From: Sesamum alatum
Taxonomy: Eukaryota; Streptophyta; Magnoliopsida; Lamiales; Pedaliaceae
NCBI GenBank assembly: GCA_034509735.1
Contig: JACGWO010000003.1
Span: forward strand, 9,362,001-9,426,000
Reading direction: 5' to 3'
Length of the DNA stretch: 64,000 bases
Shown: positions 35,092 to 45,686 of the stretch, one piece after another
Numbering within the stretch: the stretch's first letter is position 1
Layout: each line of letters begins with the position of its first letter
Translations under genes and position numbers: made by a program
The notes under the pieces: model-generated
The model's database searches: none
The model's input: the letters and a program-made list of their open reading frames with translations, nothing else
Told to the model about the DNA's origin: nothing

Positions 35092-36203
35092 AGTTGCCTT
35101 GGAATAATAAGGCTTAAGCTCTCCCTCCTAATGTATTCCCCCCTAATGTTTAATTGGAGTTTCTTATTTTATGATGTAATGAGAGTAGAATTAGTGGTGA
35201 GGTTTTAATTTTTGTAAATCAAAGCTGCAAGAGAAGACAAGCCCAAGTTGTTGGAGGCCCATGGAGGAAGCCATCAGGTGGCCCACGGAGGATCCATGGA
35301 GAAGAAGCCCGGTGTAGGCCCACGATGGAGAGTCCAAGAAGATGAAGAGGACTTACAAGGCCCATTGCATGTAATGGGTTATTAAAATCTTGTAATAGCA
35401 TAGGGCCTACTCTTAGATTGACCATAGATCCACTGCGGGCTCAGTGGGTCACATAGGTTTGGGCTTGTGATCATCCTACAGGGACGTGCTAGGTTTTATT
35501 TTGCATGCGATGCATTTTATATGCTTATGAGTATTCTATAAAGTTATGTATGTTTACATTCATGCTTAGAATATTTATGCTATAACGCATGCAAAACACT
35601 TAATATGTGATGAGGTCTCGTTCTATCAAAACTCTCACTTGGTTAAAACCAAGTTAAATATAGACACTTAATAAATGGACTAGGACTCTGGGAGTCTGTC
35701 CAAGCCTTCCATCCATAGCAAAGTGAGGAATCTAGTTTGAGTTGATAGTGTGGTCTCACGAGTCGTGGCACGAGTATCGTGCTTAAAAGAAGATGCAATT
35801 TGTCATGAACGAGGAGTACACTGCTGTTACCTGTCTCACGGATCGTGGGGGTAGCAATAAATCTATGAATCGGTTGATTCGGTCGTGTCTAATGCCCGAA
35901 TAACGTAATTCGCTTGCAGTCCTGAGGATCACGTAAAAGAGTGAGGCAGTTATCTTGGGAATCTCGTGGAACGAGAATGGTATGGAATACCTCCCACAGG
36001 TTGTTTCCCATGCGAATCGTAAAAGCGGGGTATGGGGGAGATCACTGTGGATCTCAAGCCCACTAGGAAAGCATTTTTCGAAAACAACGTTTGGGAGTGC
36101 CGTGTTTTCGTAGAATTAGTGGGAAAGGTTAAGGACTAAAGACCGAGACTTAACCAAAATATTACTTCATTCTGCTTATTCTTTTCTGCTTTATATATTG
36201 TGA
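34629..36203 (+). other. leader remnant of third family 2 element
   Basis: Colinear with 23350-24900 of the outer element. Contains the (CT)n run, the conserved hairpin at 35427-35450 and the block before gag. Nothing coding is supported. Confidence 0.8.
35047..35089. repeat. (CT)n microsatellite in the leader pyrimidine tract
   Basis: About 21 CT units followed by TCTAG. Other copies have a short mixed pyrimidine tract here, so the run expanded in this copy. Confidence 0.95.
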
Positions 36204-36975
36204 ATGTCTAAGTATCCACGAAACACATTACTAAGAGGCTTATTAAATAGGAACCAAGTACACGAATTGACTGCGAAATCTTAAGATGGTCTTAGATTTC
36301 CAAAACCTTAACTCACATATCGGATGAGGACGTTCCTCAGCCCTTGTCGGAGGGGTCAACAACTAAAGCAACGCTTGGCGTTCAAAGGTTGAAGGACGAC
36401 CACCGACAAGTAGGATATAATGATGTTGGCTCAACTATGCTTCGTTTGCATCATGTCTATATGGTCGCGGACCAGCATGTAGGATATAACGCAACGAAGG
36501 CATTTTTGAAGCTAAGATGACGAAAGGGACGTCTGTACAAAGAACATGGAGTGATGATGCAATCCCTAGTGGAGAAGCTCAAAAGATCTCCACGTCAGTC
36601 TTGAAATAGAGACGCATGACCCTTCAGTCTCTTCCTTCCTCCTACGAACCATTAATGATCAACATGAATGAGCTTAGAAAAGATCTTCATAGGTTGGTAA
36701 TTATGTTGGTCTAGTATGAGGCAACGATTGCAAAACGTCGGTACTAGTAGGAGAGGCTTCAACCTCCATAGCAAAAGGCAAGGGTGCCAGACGCCAAAAG
36801 AGGAAGAAGGGTAAGGTGACATCAACTATTAAGCACTTTAAGTGTTATTCCTTTACAACACAAGGTGGAGGTAAAGGAAAGAGCAAAAGGTTCAAGCAGT
36901 CAAGTTCATAGATTTCTAATAACGTAAGCATCTACTGCCGTAAAGAGGGCCATTGGGAAGGGGAGTAACTTAAAC
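36204..36975 (+). pseudogene. degenerate copia gag of third family 2 element
   Basis: ATG at 36204, equivalent to 24901. The same TAA about 26 codons in ('gcgaaatcttaagatgg', near 36285) and further stops follow. The knuckle region near 36930-36965 keeps only part of the Cys/His pattern (YCRKEGHWEGE). Confidence 0.82.
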
Positions 36976-37576
36976 CCCCTGTCAAATGTAGGTAAAATTT
37001 GATATTGAGTATTGACATGATCACTTTTACTCTATTTGGTATTTGATATTGTTCCTGTCACTAATCTGCGGGTGGTTTGCAGAAAGTGAATAAGGACTTA
37101 AAAGCCAAGAACAGTTCTAGGATTCAACAATGGCAAGGTCCATTGCTGAAAAGGACTAGAGACTTGTTAGGCCCATAATCGTGATCATGTTAGGATAGTT
37201 TATAGGAATCACGTAATCTAGCATGATCAAAAGTATATCTCTTTGTTGGAAAAAGGTGTTATTTCATACATATTTGATCAACAAAATTATTGAATATTGT
37301 TTCATGTTTGCTAGTGTTTTCACGTAAATTCCTAGAATACCATCCCATAAAAGGTTTATAGATACTCAAAATTCAAATTGTCTAAATGGATTACTCAAGA
37401 CCAACTTACAGATTTGGCATTTGCAACAGCTAGGACGTTTTCTCTCATTAAAGATAAGTAAATTGGATAGTTTGATAAATTTAGAACTAGATTATTCGAA
37501 TCGACTAAATTTACAAGTCTTTTATGAAGAAGAAAGTCCCAAAGCTCTTTGTTGGACGAAGTAGGCTTGCTAAATA
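36976..37576 (+). pseudogene. degenerate copia pol, third family 2 element, part 1
   Basis: Protease remnant near 37030-37085 and pre-integrase region near 37490-37570, ending at GCTTGCTAAATA where the family 1 element is inserted. No intact motif. Confidence 0.8.
37572..37576 (+). repeat. target site duplication AAATA (left copy)
   Basis: AAATA directly before the family 1 element and again at 47645-47649 directly after it. Joining the flanks restores the sequence seen uninterrupted at about 26268-26290. Confidence 0.95.
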
Positions 37577-39364
37577 TGTTAGAATAGGTGACCATGTAAG
37601 CCAATTTTGGCAGGAATATGTAACCTATGTCTAAACAATTTTTTGGTATTTGATAAAACATTTATGAATAAAGAAGTGAAAGTTCATATGACAATACTTT
37701 GTTTACGTTCACTTATATCTGCATTTACATTTCTGTTCACTATGAAAACAAAGCCCACGGACTGAGAAACGATTTCGGGGACTGGGACTACGCTTGGAGG
37801 TAGGTCCATGAAATCAGTCTTACCGAATCAGTCCGAAAATCTCCAAGTCAAGGAATCCCGAAAATGGGGTACCGGGATTCCCTTTGAGACTTGCACTAAG
37901 CATCTGCTGTCTTATTTCATCGAAGAATGACGAAGGTCGTCTAAGTAGTGTTAGTGGGTCAGCATGCTAGGAAGCAGCTGACTGAGGTGACTCGCGGGAA
38001 CCGTCTTACGGAGGACCTTGAGTATGGTCAGCAAGGTATGACGTGTATTCCCGGTTCCAACGGTACAGGCCAAGTCCTTTGACTTGAGGAACTGCTGAGT
38101 TTACCTGTGCATCAGGTCTGTATCTTAGATATGGTGAGAGATTGCCAAAATACTCTTGAGTAGTCATAAGCCATGTCTAGTGTAGCTCGGGTGCACAGAC
38201 TGACAGTAGTTTCCAAGAAAGGATCTGTCTCCTGTCAAAAGACATTGACAGTTGAGTCTCATGTATGCTCTGTGTCTTGTCCCTAAAAATCTGTGGCCAC
38301 AGTAACTGAACAGAAGGGAAAGGTTTCTCTTGCGGTGTTTAGTAAGGACAGACCGACACTTAGGTCCAAAATGGGTACCTGCTTTTTCCGTGCCCTAGAC
38401 TCTAAGTGATGAGACCGAAGACAGAAGGACAAGTGTACTGTTAGAGCCTAAATGTTCATCCCCAATTATTTCACCTAGTCTCTAGTGCCATGGACCGTTG
38501 CTAGATGGCCACCCATGGTAACGGACGGATTCTAGGAATCCGACCAAGTCTAGCTGAAAGGTGAACCTAAAGAGTCACACACTATCCACACACACTTAGT
38601 ATTTAATTTGGAATTAAATATTGGAGTAAAGGAATGATTAAATTAGATTTAATCGGGTCCTATATTTTCTGGGAGAAATTAATTCCTTCTATTTGATAAA
38701 GGGAATTAAATTAATAAATAGGATTTATTAAAGGATTGATTTAATGGGCTTAGAGTAAATATTAATATTTATTTATTATATTTATTCTTTTAGCCTTTTG
38801 AAATATTTAATGGGATTTAAATATTCCATTAAATTAAAATCAACGGTTGAGATGGAAAGGGGAGATGGAAGGCTAGGATTTGTTTGACTAGGTCAAACAC
38901 TAGTTTGACTAGGACTTTGACTAGGTCAAAATCCTAGTCAAATTAGGGTTCTTAGAGTTGGAGTTTAAAGAGGATTAAACTCCTCCTCTATAAATACCTC
39001 TAGCTTCCAACCTTTTGGAGGATGATGATTCTTGAAAACACACACTCTCCCCTCTCCTTACCTCTCGTCCGCCCCTCTCTCTCTAACAAGAAAGTATTTT
39101 TGTTAGTTCTTTTGTTCTTGGAACATTAGAACTTAGATGAATCAATACCGTTAATTGATAACGTGTTGTTGATTCATCCACTCCAAAAAATATACACTTG
39201 TTCGTTGCTTAATCATGAGATACACCGAATACCCGGGAATCTCAAGGGTACACCCATTGAGCGTGTTATTTTATTATTAAAAGCATGCTTTAATTTTTGT
39301 ACGGTATTTTATATCGCGCTTCCGCATTCGCGCAATTCCCGGGACGATCCACCGATTTCTTTCA
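37577..39364 (+). mobile_element. 5' LTR of family 1 element
   Basis: TGTTAGAATAGGTGACCATG...GATTTCTTTCA, 1788 bp. TATA box TATAAATA at 38989-38996. It lacks 194 bp present in the 3' LTR (gap at about 39203-39212) and has about 34 bp extra of the 'tttgactaggtcaaa' repeat near 38880-38945. Confidence 0.95.
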
Positions 39365-39365
39365 G

Positions 39366-39377
39366 TGGTATCAGAGC
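39366..39377 (+). other. primer-binding site (tRNA-iMet), family 1 element
   Basis: TGGTATCAGAGC, one base after the LTR. Confidence 0.96.
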
Positions 39378-39584
39378 CCGGTTCGGTGTATAGGCCTAGG
39401 GTTTATGTGCGTTCTAAGCATGAAACGTGATATTGGCATGTTTTATATTAAATCTTGATTTTTCTTGATTTTTAGCATGTCGATTTTATTACTTTTAATT
39501 CGTGTGAATTTCTGAATGTTGGTATTTTTTCTGTTTTTCTTGGGTAACGGGGTGGAAAATTGAACGGAAAACGAGAAACGATGC

Positions 39585-40090
39585 AGCCGGCCAGCCAGGA
39601 GGGCTGGCCGCGCGCAGCTTCGCGCTGCCGGCAGGACAGACGCGCGCAGGCAAGGGAAGCCTGCGCGCGCCGCCCAGCCGGTCGCGCAAGGGCAGTGCGC
39701 AGCCAGGGAGGCTGTGCGCAGGCGCGCTCATGAGAGTCCGCGCGCGGACGGACTCTGGGCAGCGCCTCCAGGCTCGCGCGCACGCAGACGGAGGAGTCTG
39801 CGCGCGCGCACTCGGCAGGCGTGCCCAGTGCACGTCTGCGCGCGCACTGCGCACGGCACGACTGGCAGCCAGCAGGCCAGCGCGCGAGCAAGGCAAGGGA
39901 GACTGCGCACTACGGCCTGCCGGATTGCCCAGGCCGCGCAGCGCGCTGCCGGCCAGGCGCGCGTGCACGCAGGCAAGGGGCCTGTGCGCGCGCTCGGCCA
40001 GGCAGCGCCTCCGCGCGCAGAGGGGCGGCAGGCTGATCCTGCTGCCCTGTGCGCGTGCCGGCGGGCCGCTGCCGGCGGCGGCTGCTGCTA
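39585..40090 (+). other. CpG-rich hairpin block in family 1 leader
   Basis: About 500 bp, very rich in CG and CGCG. A perfect 11-bp stem CGCGCGCAGGC / GCCTGCGCGCG with loop AAGGGAA lies at 39641-39669, and a second stem CGCAGAC / GTCTGCG with loop GGAGGA near 39784-39803. Further weaker copies of the 'caggcaagg..cctg' pattern follow to about 39995. Confidence 0.85.
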
Positions 40091-40815
40091 GGGTTTCAAA
40101 ACCCTAGCAGTGTTTTTCCTTTTATTTTTTTTGATTATCTTCAGTTTTAATTTTTGAATTAATTCTGAAAAATCGCTTTGGTTCAATTATACGTATTTTT
40201 CTAAAGACATTATTTTAGGAGTAAAATATATTGGATTTGGAATCTCGGGGTTATTTTACTTAAAATAATGAGGAAAGGTTTTCCTAAAACGAGAAAATAT
40301 TATTACCAATATTTGTGTTTTATTTTTCACACGTTATGCACATATTCATTTATTATTTTGGATATTCATGATTGGATATCATGTGTTGATGGTATATTGT
40401 GATTATATGATTGGATCATGTGATTATGTGTGTTGGATGGAAATGGATGATCACGAGCCCTACACCGGATGTATGGTTTATTTCTGTTGGGCCTGTGTGC
40501 CTCTTTTACTGCTTTCTCCTTCTCTCTTTCTAGTTGCCTTGGAATAATAAGGCATTCTACCTCCCTCCTTATGTACTCCCCCCGGATTTTCGCTGGGGTT
40601 TCTATTTTTTTAATATGTAATGAGAGTAGACTAGGAGTGAGGTTTCCTTTTTGTAATTGGTAGAGAAGAAGGAAGGACCACATGGAGAGCCCAGACGGGA
40701 GGTCCCTTGGAGTTTTCCATGAAGTGAAGAAAGAGAAAAGAGACCAAGGCCCATCAGCATGATGATTAGGTTACTATTAATGTAATAGTATAGGACCAAC
40801 CCTAGATTGACCATA

Positions 40816-40839
40816 GATCCACTGCGGGCTCAGTGGGTC
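40816..40839 (+). other. conserved leader hairpin, family 1 element
   Basis: Same arms and loop as 24113-24136 in family 2. Confidence 0.75.
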
Positions 40840-41615
40840 GCATAGGATTCGGGCTCGTGATCATCCAACAGGGGCGTGCTAGGCTTTAATTTTGCATGTG
40901 GTTACGATGATGGATGAATGAGTTGTTTATTTATCATATAACTGCTATGGATGGTTTATTTACGCATTATGGATGTATGTGTAGATATTTATTTATTTGA
41001 GATCTCGGTCATTTTCTACTCTCACATTGGTTGGACCAATGTCAAAATATTAGACCCTAGACAAAGTGGACATAAACTCTAGGAGTTTGTCCATGCCTTC
41101 CAATCCATGGCATAGTGAGGAAGCTGCTTTGGGTCAATAGCGTGGTCTCACGAGTCGTGCACGTTATTGTACTTAAAGGAAGCTGCACTATGTCATGAAC
41201 GAAAAATGGGCTGCTGCTACCTGTCTCACGAGTCGTGGGGGTACCAGTGGGTCTGTGGCTCGATCGATTGGGTTGGGTCTAACGCCCAATTAACATGATT
41301 CACTTGGAGTCCTCGGGATCATGTGAAAGGGTGAGGCAATAATCTTGGGAATCTCGTGGAACGAGAATGGTATGGAATACCTCCCACAGGATCTTTTCCA
41401 TGCGAATCGTAAAAGCGGGGTATGGGAAAAATCACTGTGGATCCCAAGCCCACTTGGAAAGGATTTCCCGAAAATCACGTTTGAGAGTACCGTGTTTTCG
41501 TATAAATAGTGGGAGGATTAAATGACTAAAGTCCATGCATTTAATTATTTTATCAAACCACCGTCTTTTATTTTCTGCTGATCGCGCGCTGTTTTCTAAA
41601 ATGTAGATTTTAAAA

Positions 41616-42599
41616 ATGTCTAAGAACCCACTTTCCACCATTCTTGAGACAAACAAATTCAATGGAACAAACTACAACGACTGGTTGCGCAATCTCAGGA
41701 TAGTCCTAGATTACCAGAACCAAGGCTACGTCATGGACGAGCCTCTTCCTAGGACCTTACTGGAGGGATCCACGCCAGAAGAACGTGCGACGTTTGAGAC
41801 TTGGCATAAGGATAACCGGAAGGTCCGTAGCATCATACTTGCTTCAATGACCAATGAGATTCAGAAGCAATATGAAAGGCTAGACGATGTCCCTTCCATT
41901 ATGGCTCGCCTTAAGGATTGCTATGCAGTCCCGGACCGGCATACTAGGTATGTCGCGACCAAGGCGTTCTTTGGAACGAAAATGACAGAAGGATCCTCTG
42001 TACAAGAGCACGGGGTTAAAATGCATACCCTGGTGGAAAAGCTCGAGGACCTAAAGGCAGGTCTCGACAATGAAACGTACATAGATGTGATCCTTCAGTC
42101 ACTCCCACCCTCCTTTGACCAATTTATCGTCAACTACAACATGAATGCACTTGAGAAGGGCATTCATGAGTTGATCAATATGTTGGTGCAATACGAGGCA
42201 ACGACTAAGAAGTCCACGCCTTCGGTATTGTTTGGAGGTGCTTCGACTTCTAATACGAAAGGCAAGGGTGTTGGACGTTGGAAGAAGAAGAAAGGGAAGG
42301 GAAAGGCCGTTAAAGCAGCTACGAACACTAAGAGTGTTCCCATTGCCAAAGAAGGGAAAGGAAAAGGAAAGGGAAAGGTTATCTCCAAGCAACAGTCGAA
42401 GGCATATGACATATGTATCAACTGTCGTGAGAAAGGGCATTGGAAGAGAGAGTGCCCCAAACTCTTCTCGAACCAAGGTATATATGTGATTGAGGTTAAT
42501 ATGGTCACTAGTTCTACCTCTTGGGTATTAGATACCGACTGTGGAGCTCACATTTGCAATGACTTGCAGGTGTTGAAAAGAAGCAGAAAAACTGGGTAG
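41616..42599 (+). CDS. gag: copia Gag plus start of protease (first open frame of gag-pol)
   Basis: 327 codons starting MSKNPLSTIL at the first ATG after the leader; the second family 1 copy starts at the same codon. Residues 1-215 match the copia-type Gag capsid region (NYNDWLRNL near residue 20). Residues 225-262 are a Lys/Gly-rich RNA-binding stretch. A CX2CX4HX4C zinc knuckle uses C267, C270, H275 and C280 (CINCREKGHWKREC). Gag forms the cytoplasmic particle that packages element RNA. The frame runs into protease, where the active-site motif is D306-T-D instead of D-T/S-G, then leaves frame at an A run (42587-42591) and stops at 42597-42599. Confidence 0.93.
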   Translation: MSKNPLSTILETNKFNGTNYNDWLRNLRIVLDYQNQGYVMDEPLPRTLLEGSTPEERATFETWHKDNRKVRSIILASMTNEIQKQYERLDDVPSIMARLKDCYAVPDRHTRYVATKAFFGTKMTEGSSVQEHGVKMHTLVEKLEDLKAGLDNETYIDVILQSLPPSFDQFIVNYNMNALEKGIHELINMLVQYEATTKKSTPSVLFGGASTSNTKGKGVGRWKKKKGKGKAVKAATNTKSVPIAKEGKGKGKGKVISKQQSKAYDICINCREKGHWKRECPKLFSNQGIYVIEVNMVTSSTSWVLDTDCGAHICNDLQVLKRSRKTG

Positions 42600-42846
42600 C
42601 GGGGACATGATCCTGAAGCTTGGGAATGGCAAGGCCATCTCGGCAGAAGCAGTAGGATCCGCCACTCTAGTGATTAGTGATAGTATTAGCATAGATTTAG
42701 AGCAAGTTTATTTTGTACCCAGTATGATTAAAAACATCATTTCCATTCCATTGTTGGACAATAGTGGTTACGAGTTTAGAATCAATAAAAAATTGCTTTT
42801 ATTTGATGAGGTGTGGAATTGCTCATCTACTTGGTACATTGCATAA
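42490..42846 (+). pseudogene. copia protease, active site altered and frameshifted
   Basis: The retropepsin domain begins at SSTSWVLDTDCGAHICNDL. The glycine after Asp-Thr, essential for the flap-facing loop in this family, is Asp (GAC, one transition from GGC). A one-base gain in the A run at 42587-42591 shifts the frame; the other frame carries the rest, MILKLGNGKAISAEAVGS to IKNIISIPLLDNSGY, and closes at 42844-42846. Protease normally cleaves the polyprotein inside the particle; this copy could not. Confidence 0.88.
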
Positions 42847-43980
42847 CGGACTCTATATCTTGCAACAAACGAATTTGGTCCTCAATGCACAACACAAACG
42901 AAAATTAGATAATAACGGGAACGCACGTCTGTGGCACGGTAGGCTAGGTCACATATCCCAAGATAGGATGAAAAGGTTGGTAGACTCAAAGAACCTAGAG
43001 GTTGGGGACTTGAGCGATCTACCAACTTGTGAGTCCTGTCTAAAATGGAAAATGACCAAGAAGCCCTTTGTACGACAAAGCAGGCTTGCCACAGGTCTGT
43101 TGGACTTGGTCCATACAGACGTATGTGGACCACTAAGGACGCAGGCCCGAGGTGGGTTCTCCTACTTCATAACCTTCACCGATGATCATTCGCGGTATGG
43201 TTATGTTTACCTGATGAGGTACAAGTCTGAAGCTCTTGAGAGGTTTAAAGAATTCAGACTGGAAGTGGAAACCAAACCAACTGCAAAATTAAAATCCTTC
43301 GGTCGGACCGAGGCGGTGAGTACCTTAGTACGGAGTTCCTTGATTATCTAAAAGAACATGGTATAATATCAGAATGGACACCTCGAGGAACACCGCAGTT
43401 AAATGGTGTCTCTGAAAGGAGGAATCGAACCCTGTTGGACATGGTTCGGTCCATGATGAGTTTTACCAAATTGCCCTTATTGTTTTGGGGCTATGCACTA
43501 GAAATGGCGGCCAAATTGTTGAATTTAGCGCCTACTAGTACATTGACCCAAACGCCATATGAGATATGGCACGGCAAGCCTGCATCCTACAACTACTTGA
43601 AAGTGTGGGGTAGCCCCGCATATGTCAAGAGGTTAGTGGGAGATAAGTTAGAATCTAGGTCTAGCTTATGCAGGTTCGTTGGATACCCTAAAGAAACTGC
43701 GGGTTATTACTTTTATGACCCCTTGGAACAAAAGGTCTTTGTTTCAAGAAACGCAGTATTCTTGGAGCAAGGCTTCCCGGAGGATATCCAACCTGATGAG
43801 CTGATCCTTGAGGAATCAAGTGATGGAATCCAGCCATCAGAGGAGGCCGCGGAACCCTCACTTAGAGGATTCAGGATAGACAGCCGAAGGGCTGACCAAC
43901 CTCGAGAGGTCCAACATGCTAGGCATGAAGGACAACCTCAGGAACAGCCAGCCCCGGTTCCTGAACCACCGGCTCCGATA
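42847..43980 (+). pseudogene. copia integrase (with pre-integrase zinc finger), frameshifted
   Basis: The frame changes near 42810-42840. The pre-integrase finger shows WHGRLGH and CESC (HHCC type). The catalytic core has D in HTDVCGP (43118-43120), D in FTDDHSRYG (43181-43186) and E in GVSERRN (43414-43416), so the D,D-E triad survives. A frameshift at about 43297-43303 separates the second Asp from the Glu. The C-terminal part (WGSPAYVKRLVGDKL, CRFVGYPKET) is intact in the downstream frame. Integrase would insert the cDNA in the nucleus. Confidence 0.92.
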
Positions 43981-44874
43981 CAGTCAGCGCCCACAGTCAC
44001 CACTGACGTTCCCGTTCTCCGTAGGTCCACTAGAGAGTCCAAACCTCCAGTGAGATATGGCTTTCTAGGTGCGACCGATCTTTTGGATAACGATCCTAAG
44101 ACTTATGGAGAAGCAATGTCTGACATCGACTCCGGGAAATGGCTTGAGGCTATGAAAGCCGAAATGGACTCCATGAGCGAGAACCAAGTTTGGAGTCTTG
44201 TAGATCCACCGAAAGGTGTTAAGCCAGTCGGCTGTAAGTGGGTCTACAAGTGCAAACTTGGCGTTGATGGAGAAGTCACAACCTTTAAGGCTAGGCTTGT
44301 AGCTAAGGGATACACTCAACGACCCGGGCTCGATTTTGAGGATACCTACTCGCCAGTAGCCATGGCTAAATCCATTCGGATTCTGCTCGCCATAGCAGCA
44401 TGGTATGACTATGAGATATGGCAGATGGACGTGAAAACGGCCTTCCTCAACGGTTTCATTGAAGAAGAGATCTACATGGATCAGCCGCAGGGTTTCACGG
44501 TCACTGGAGAAGAACAGAAAGTCTGTCGTCTCCAGAAGTCCATCTATGGCCTCAAACAAGCCTCCCGAAGTTGGAGCATTCGCTTTGATGAAGTAATACG
44601 GGGTTATGACTTCATCAAAAACGAATCCGACCCTTGTGTATACAAGAAGGTCAGTGGGAGCTCAATAGCGTTCCTAGTGCTTTATGTGGATGACATTCTG
44701 CTCATTGGTAATGACGTTAGAATGTTAGGAAACACAAAAGCATGGTTGTCAACCCAGTTTTCCATGAAGGACTTGGGTGAAGCCTCCTACATCCTAGGCA
44801 TCCAGATTGTCAGGGACAGATCTAAAAGGATGTTAGGACTCACCCAAAACTCGTTTATGGAGAAAGTCCTATAG
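43981..44874 (+). pseudogene. copia reverse transcriptase, ended by a nonsense codon
   Basis: The open frame continues from integrase without a break. RT (RVT_2 type) runs from about 44185, with VGCKWVYKCK, KARLVAKGY, QMDVKTAFLNG and the catalytic YVDD at 44682-44693. TAG at 44872-44874 interrupts the domain where a glutamine codon is expected (C to T). The linker before RT (43800-44030) is Pro/Glu/Gln-rich. RT copies the RNA from the tRNA primer at 39366. Confidence 0.93.
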
Positions 44875-45670
44875 AGATATCGAATGGACAACTCCAAACG
44901 AGGATTCCTTCCAATGAGGCATGGGATCAAGTTATCCAAGAAACAGTCCCCAAAGACTGATGAGGAACTTGAAAAGATGAAACTCATCCCCTATGCTTCT
45001 GCCGTAGGTAGCATACAATATGCGGTCCACTGCACTAGGCCTGACATTGCATACGCTTTGAGCGTGACAAGCAGATATCAGTCCTGCGCAGGAGAGGCAC
45101 ATTGGAATGCTGTTAAGGGCATCCTTAAGTACCTAAGGAGGACTAAGGAAATGTTCCTAGTCTATGGCAATGGAGAACTAATTTTGGAAGGCTTTAGCGA
45201 CGCTAGCTTCCAGTCTGATGACGATGATGCCAAGTCTCAATCGGGGAACGTATTCAAACTCAATGGAGGAGTAGTAGCTTGGAAAAGTTCCAAGCAAGCA
45301 ACCATTGCTGACTCCACCACAGAGGCTGAAATACATAGCAGCTTCAGAAGCTGCTAAGGAAGCGGCTTGGATGAGAAACTACATCCAAGAGTTGGGTGTG
45401 GTGCCTAGCATCGCTGAGCCTGTTGTCATCTTCTGTGATAACAACGGCGCAATAGCGCAAGCAAAGGAACTGAGATCTCATCACCGTTCCAAACACATTC
45501 TTAGACGCTACCATCTTCTTAGAGAAATGGTAGGAAGAGGTGACGTCCGGATGGACTGAGTCAACTCGGCAGACAACACAGCAGACCCGCTGACAAAGCC
45601 TATGTCGCAGAGCGCTCATACACAACATCTTGAGAAGATGGGGATTAAGCATATGGGCAATTGGCTTTAA
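44875..45670 (+). pseudogene. copia RNase H and pol C-terminus, two further lesions
   Basis: The frame continues after the stop, with KLSKKQSPKTDEEL and TSRYQSCAGEAHW. RNase H shows D in GFSDAS (45199-45201), E in STTEAE and D in CDNNGAIAQAK. One extra A in the run at 45329-45331 shifts frame inside the TEAE block. A TGA at 45557-45559 stands where arginine is expected (C to T). The natural stop is TAA 45668-45670, just before the polypurine tract. Confidence 0.92.
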
Positions 45671-45686
45671 AGGTCAAGTGGGAGAT
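45671..45686 (+). other. polypurine tract, family 1 element
   Basis: AGGTCAAGTGGGAGAT next to the 3' LTR; primes plus-strand DNA. Confidence 0.9.

Larger units (their letters stand above)
39378..41615 (+). other. 5' untranslated leader of family 1 element
   Basis: CpG-rich block 39585-40090; 'ctagggtttcaaaaccctag' palindrome at 40088-40107; AT-rich stretch; pyrimidine tract ending TTTCTAG near 40505-40533; conserved hairpin 40816-40839; a block conserved with family 2 (41130-41520). No gene is supported; the long Arg/Ala-rich frames in the CpG block occur on both strands and reflect composition. Confidence 0.85.

Noticed and set aside
42099..42508. Antisense open frames over family 1 gag
   Set aside because: Shadow of the Lys/Gly-rich sense codons; Phe/Pro-rich composition with no independent support. 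The antisense frame at 44065-44559 over RT is rejected for the same reason.
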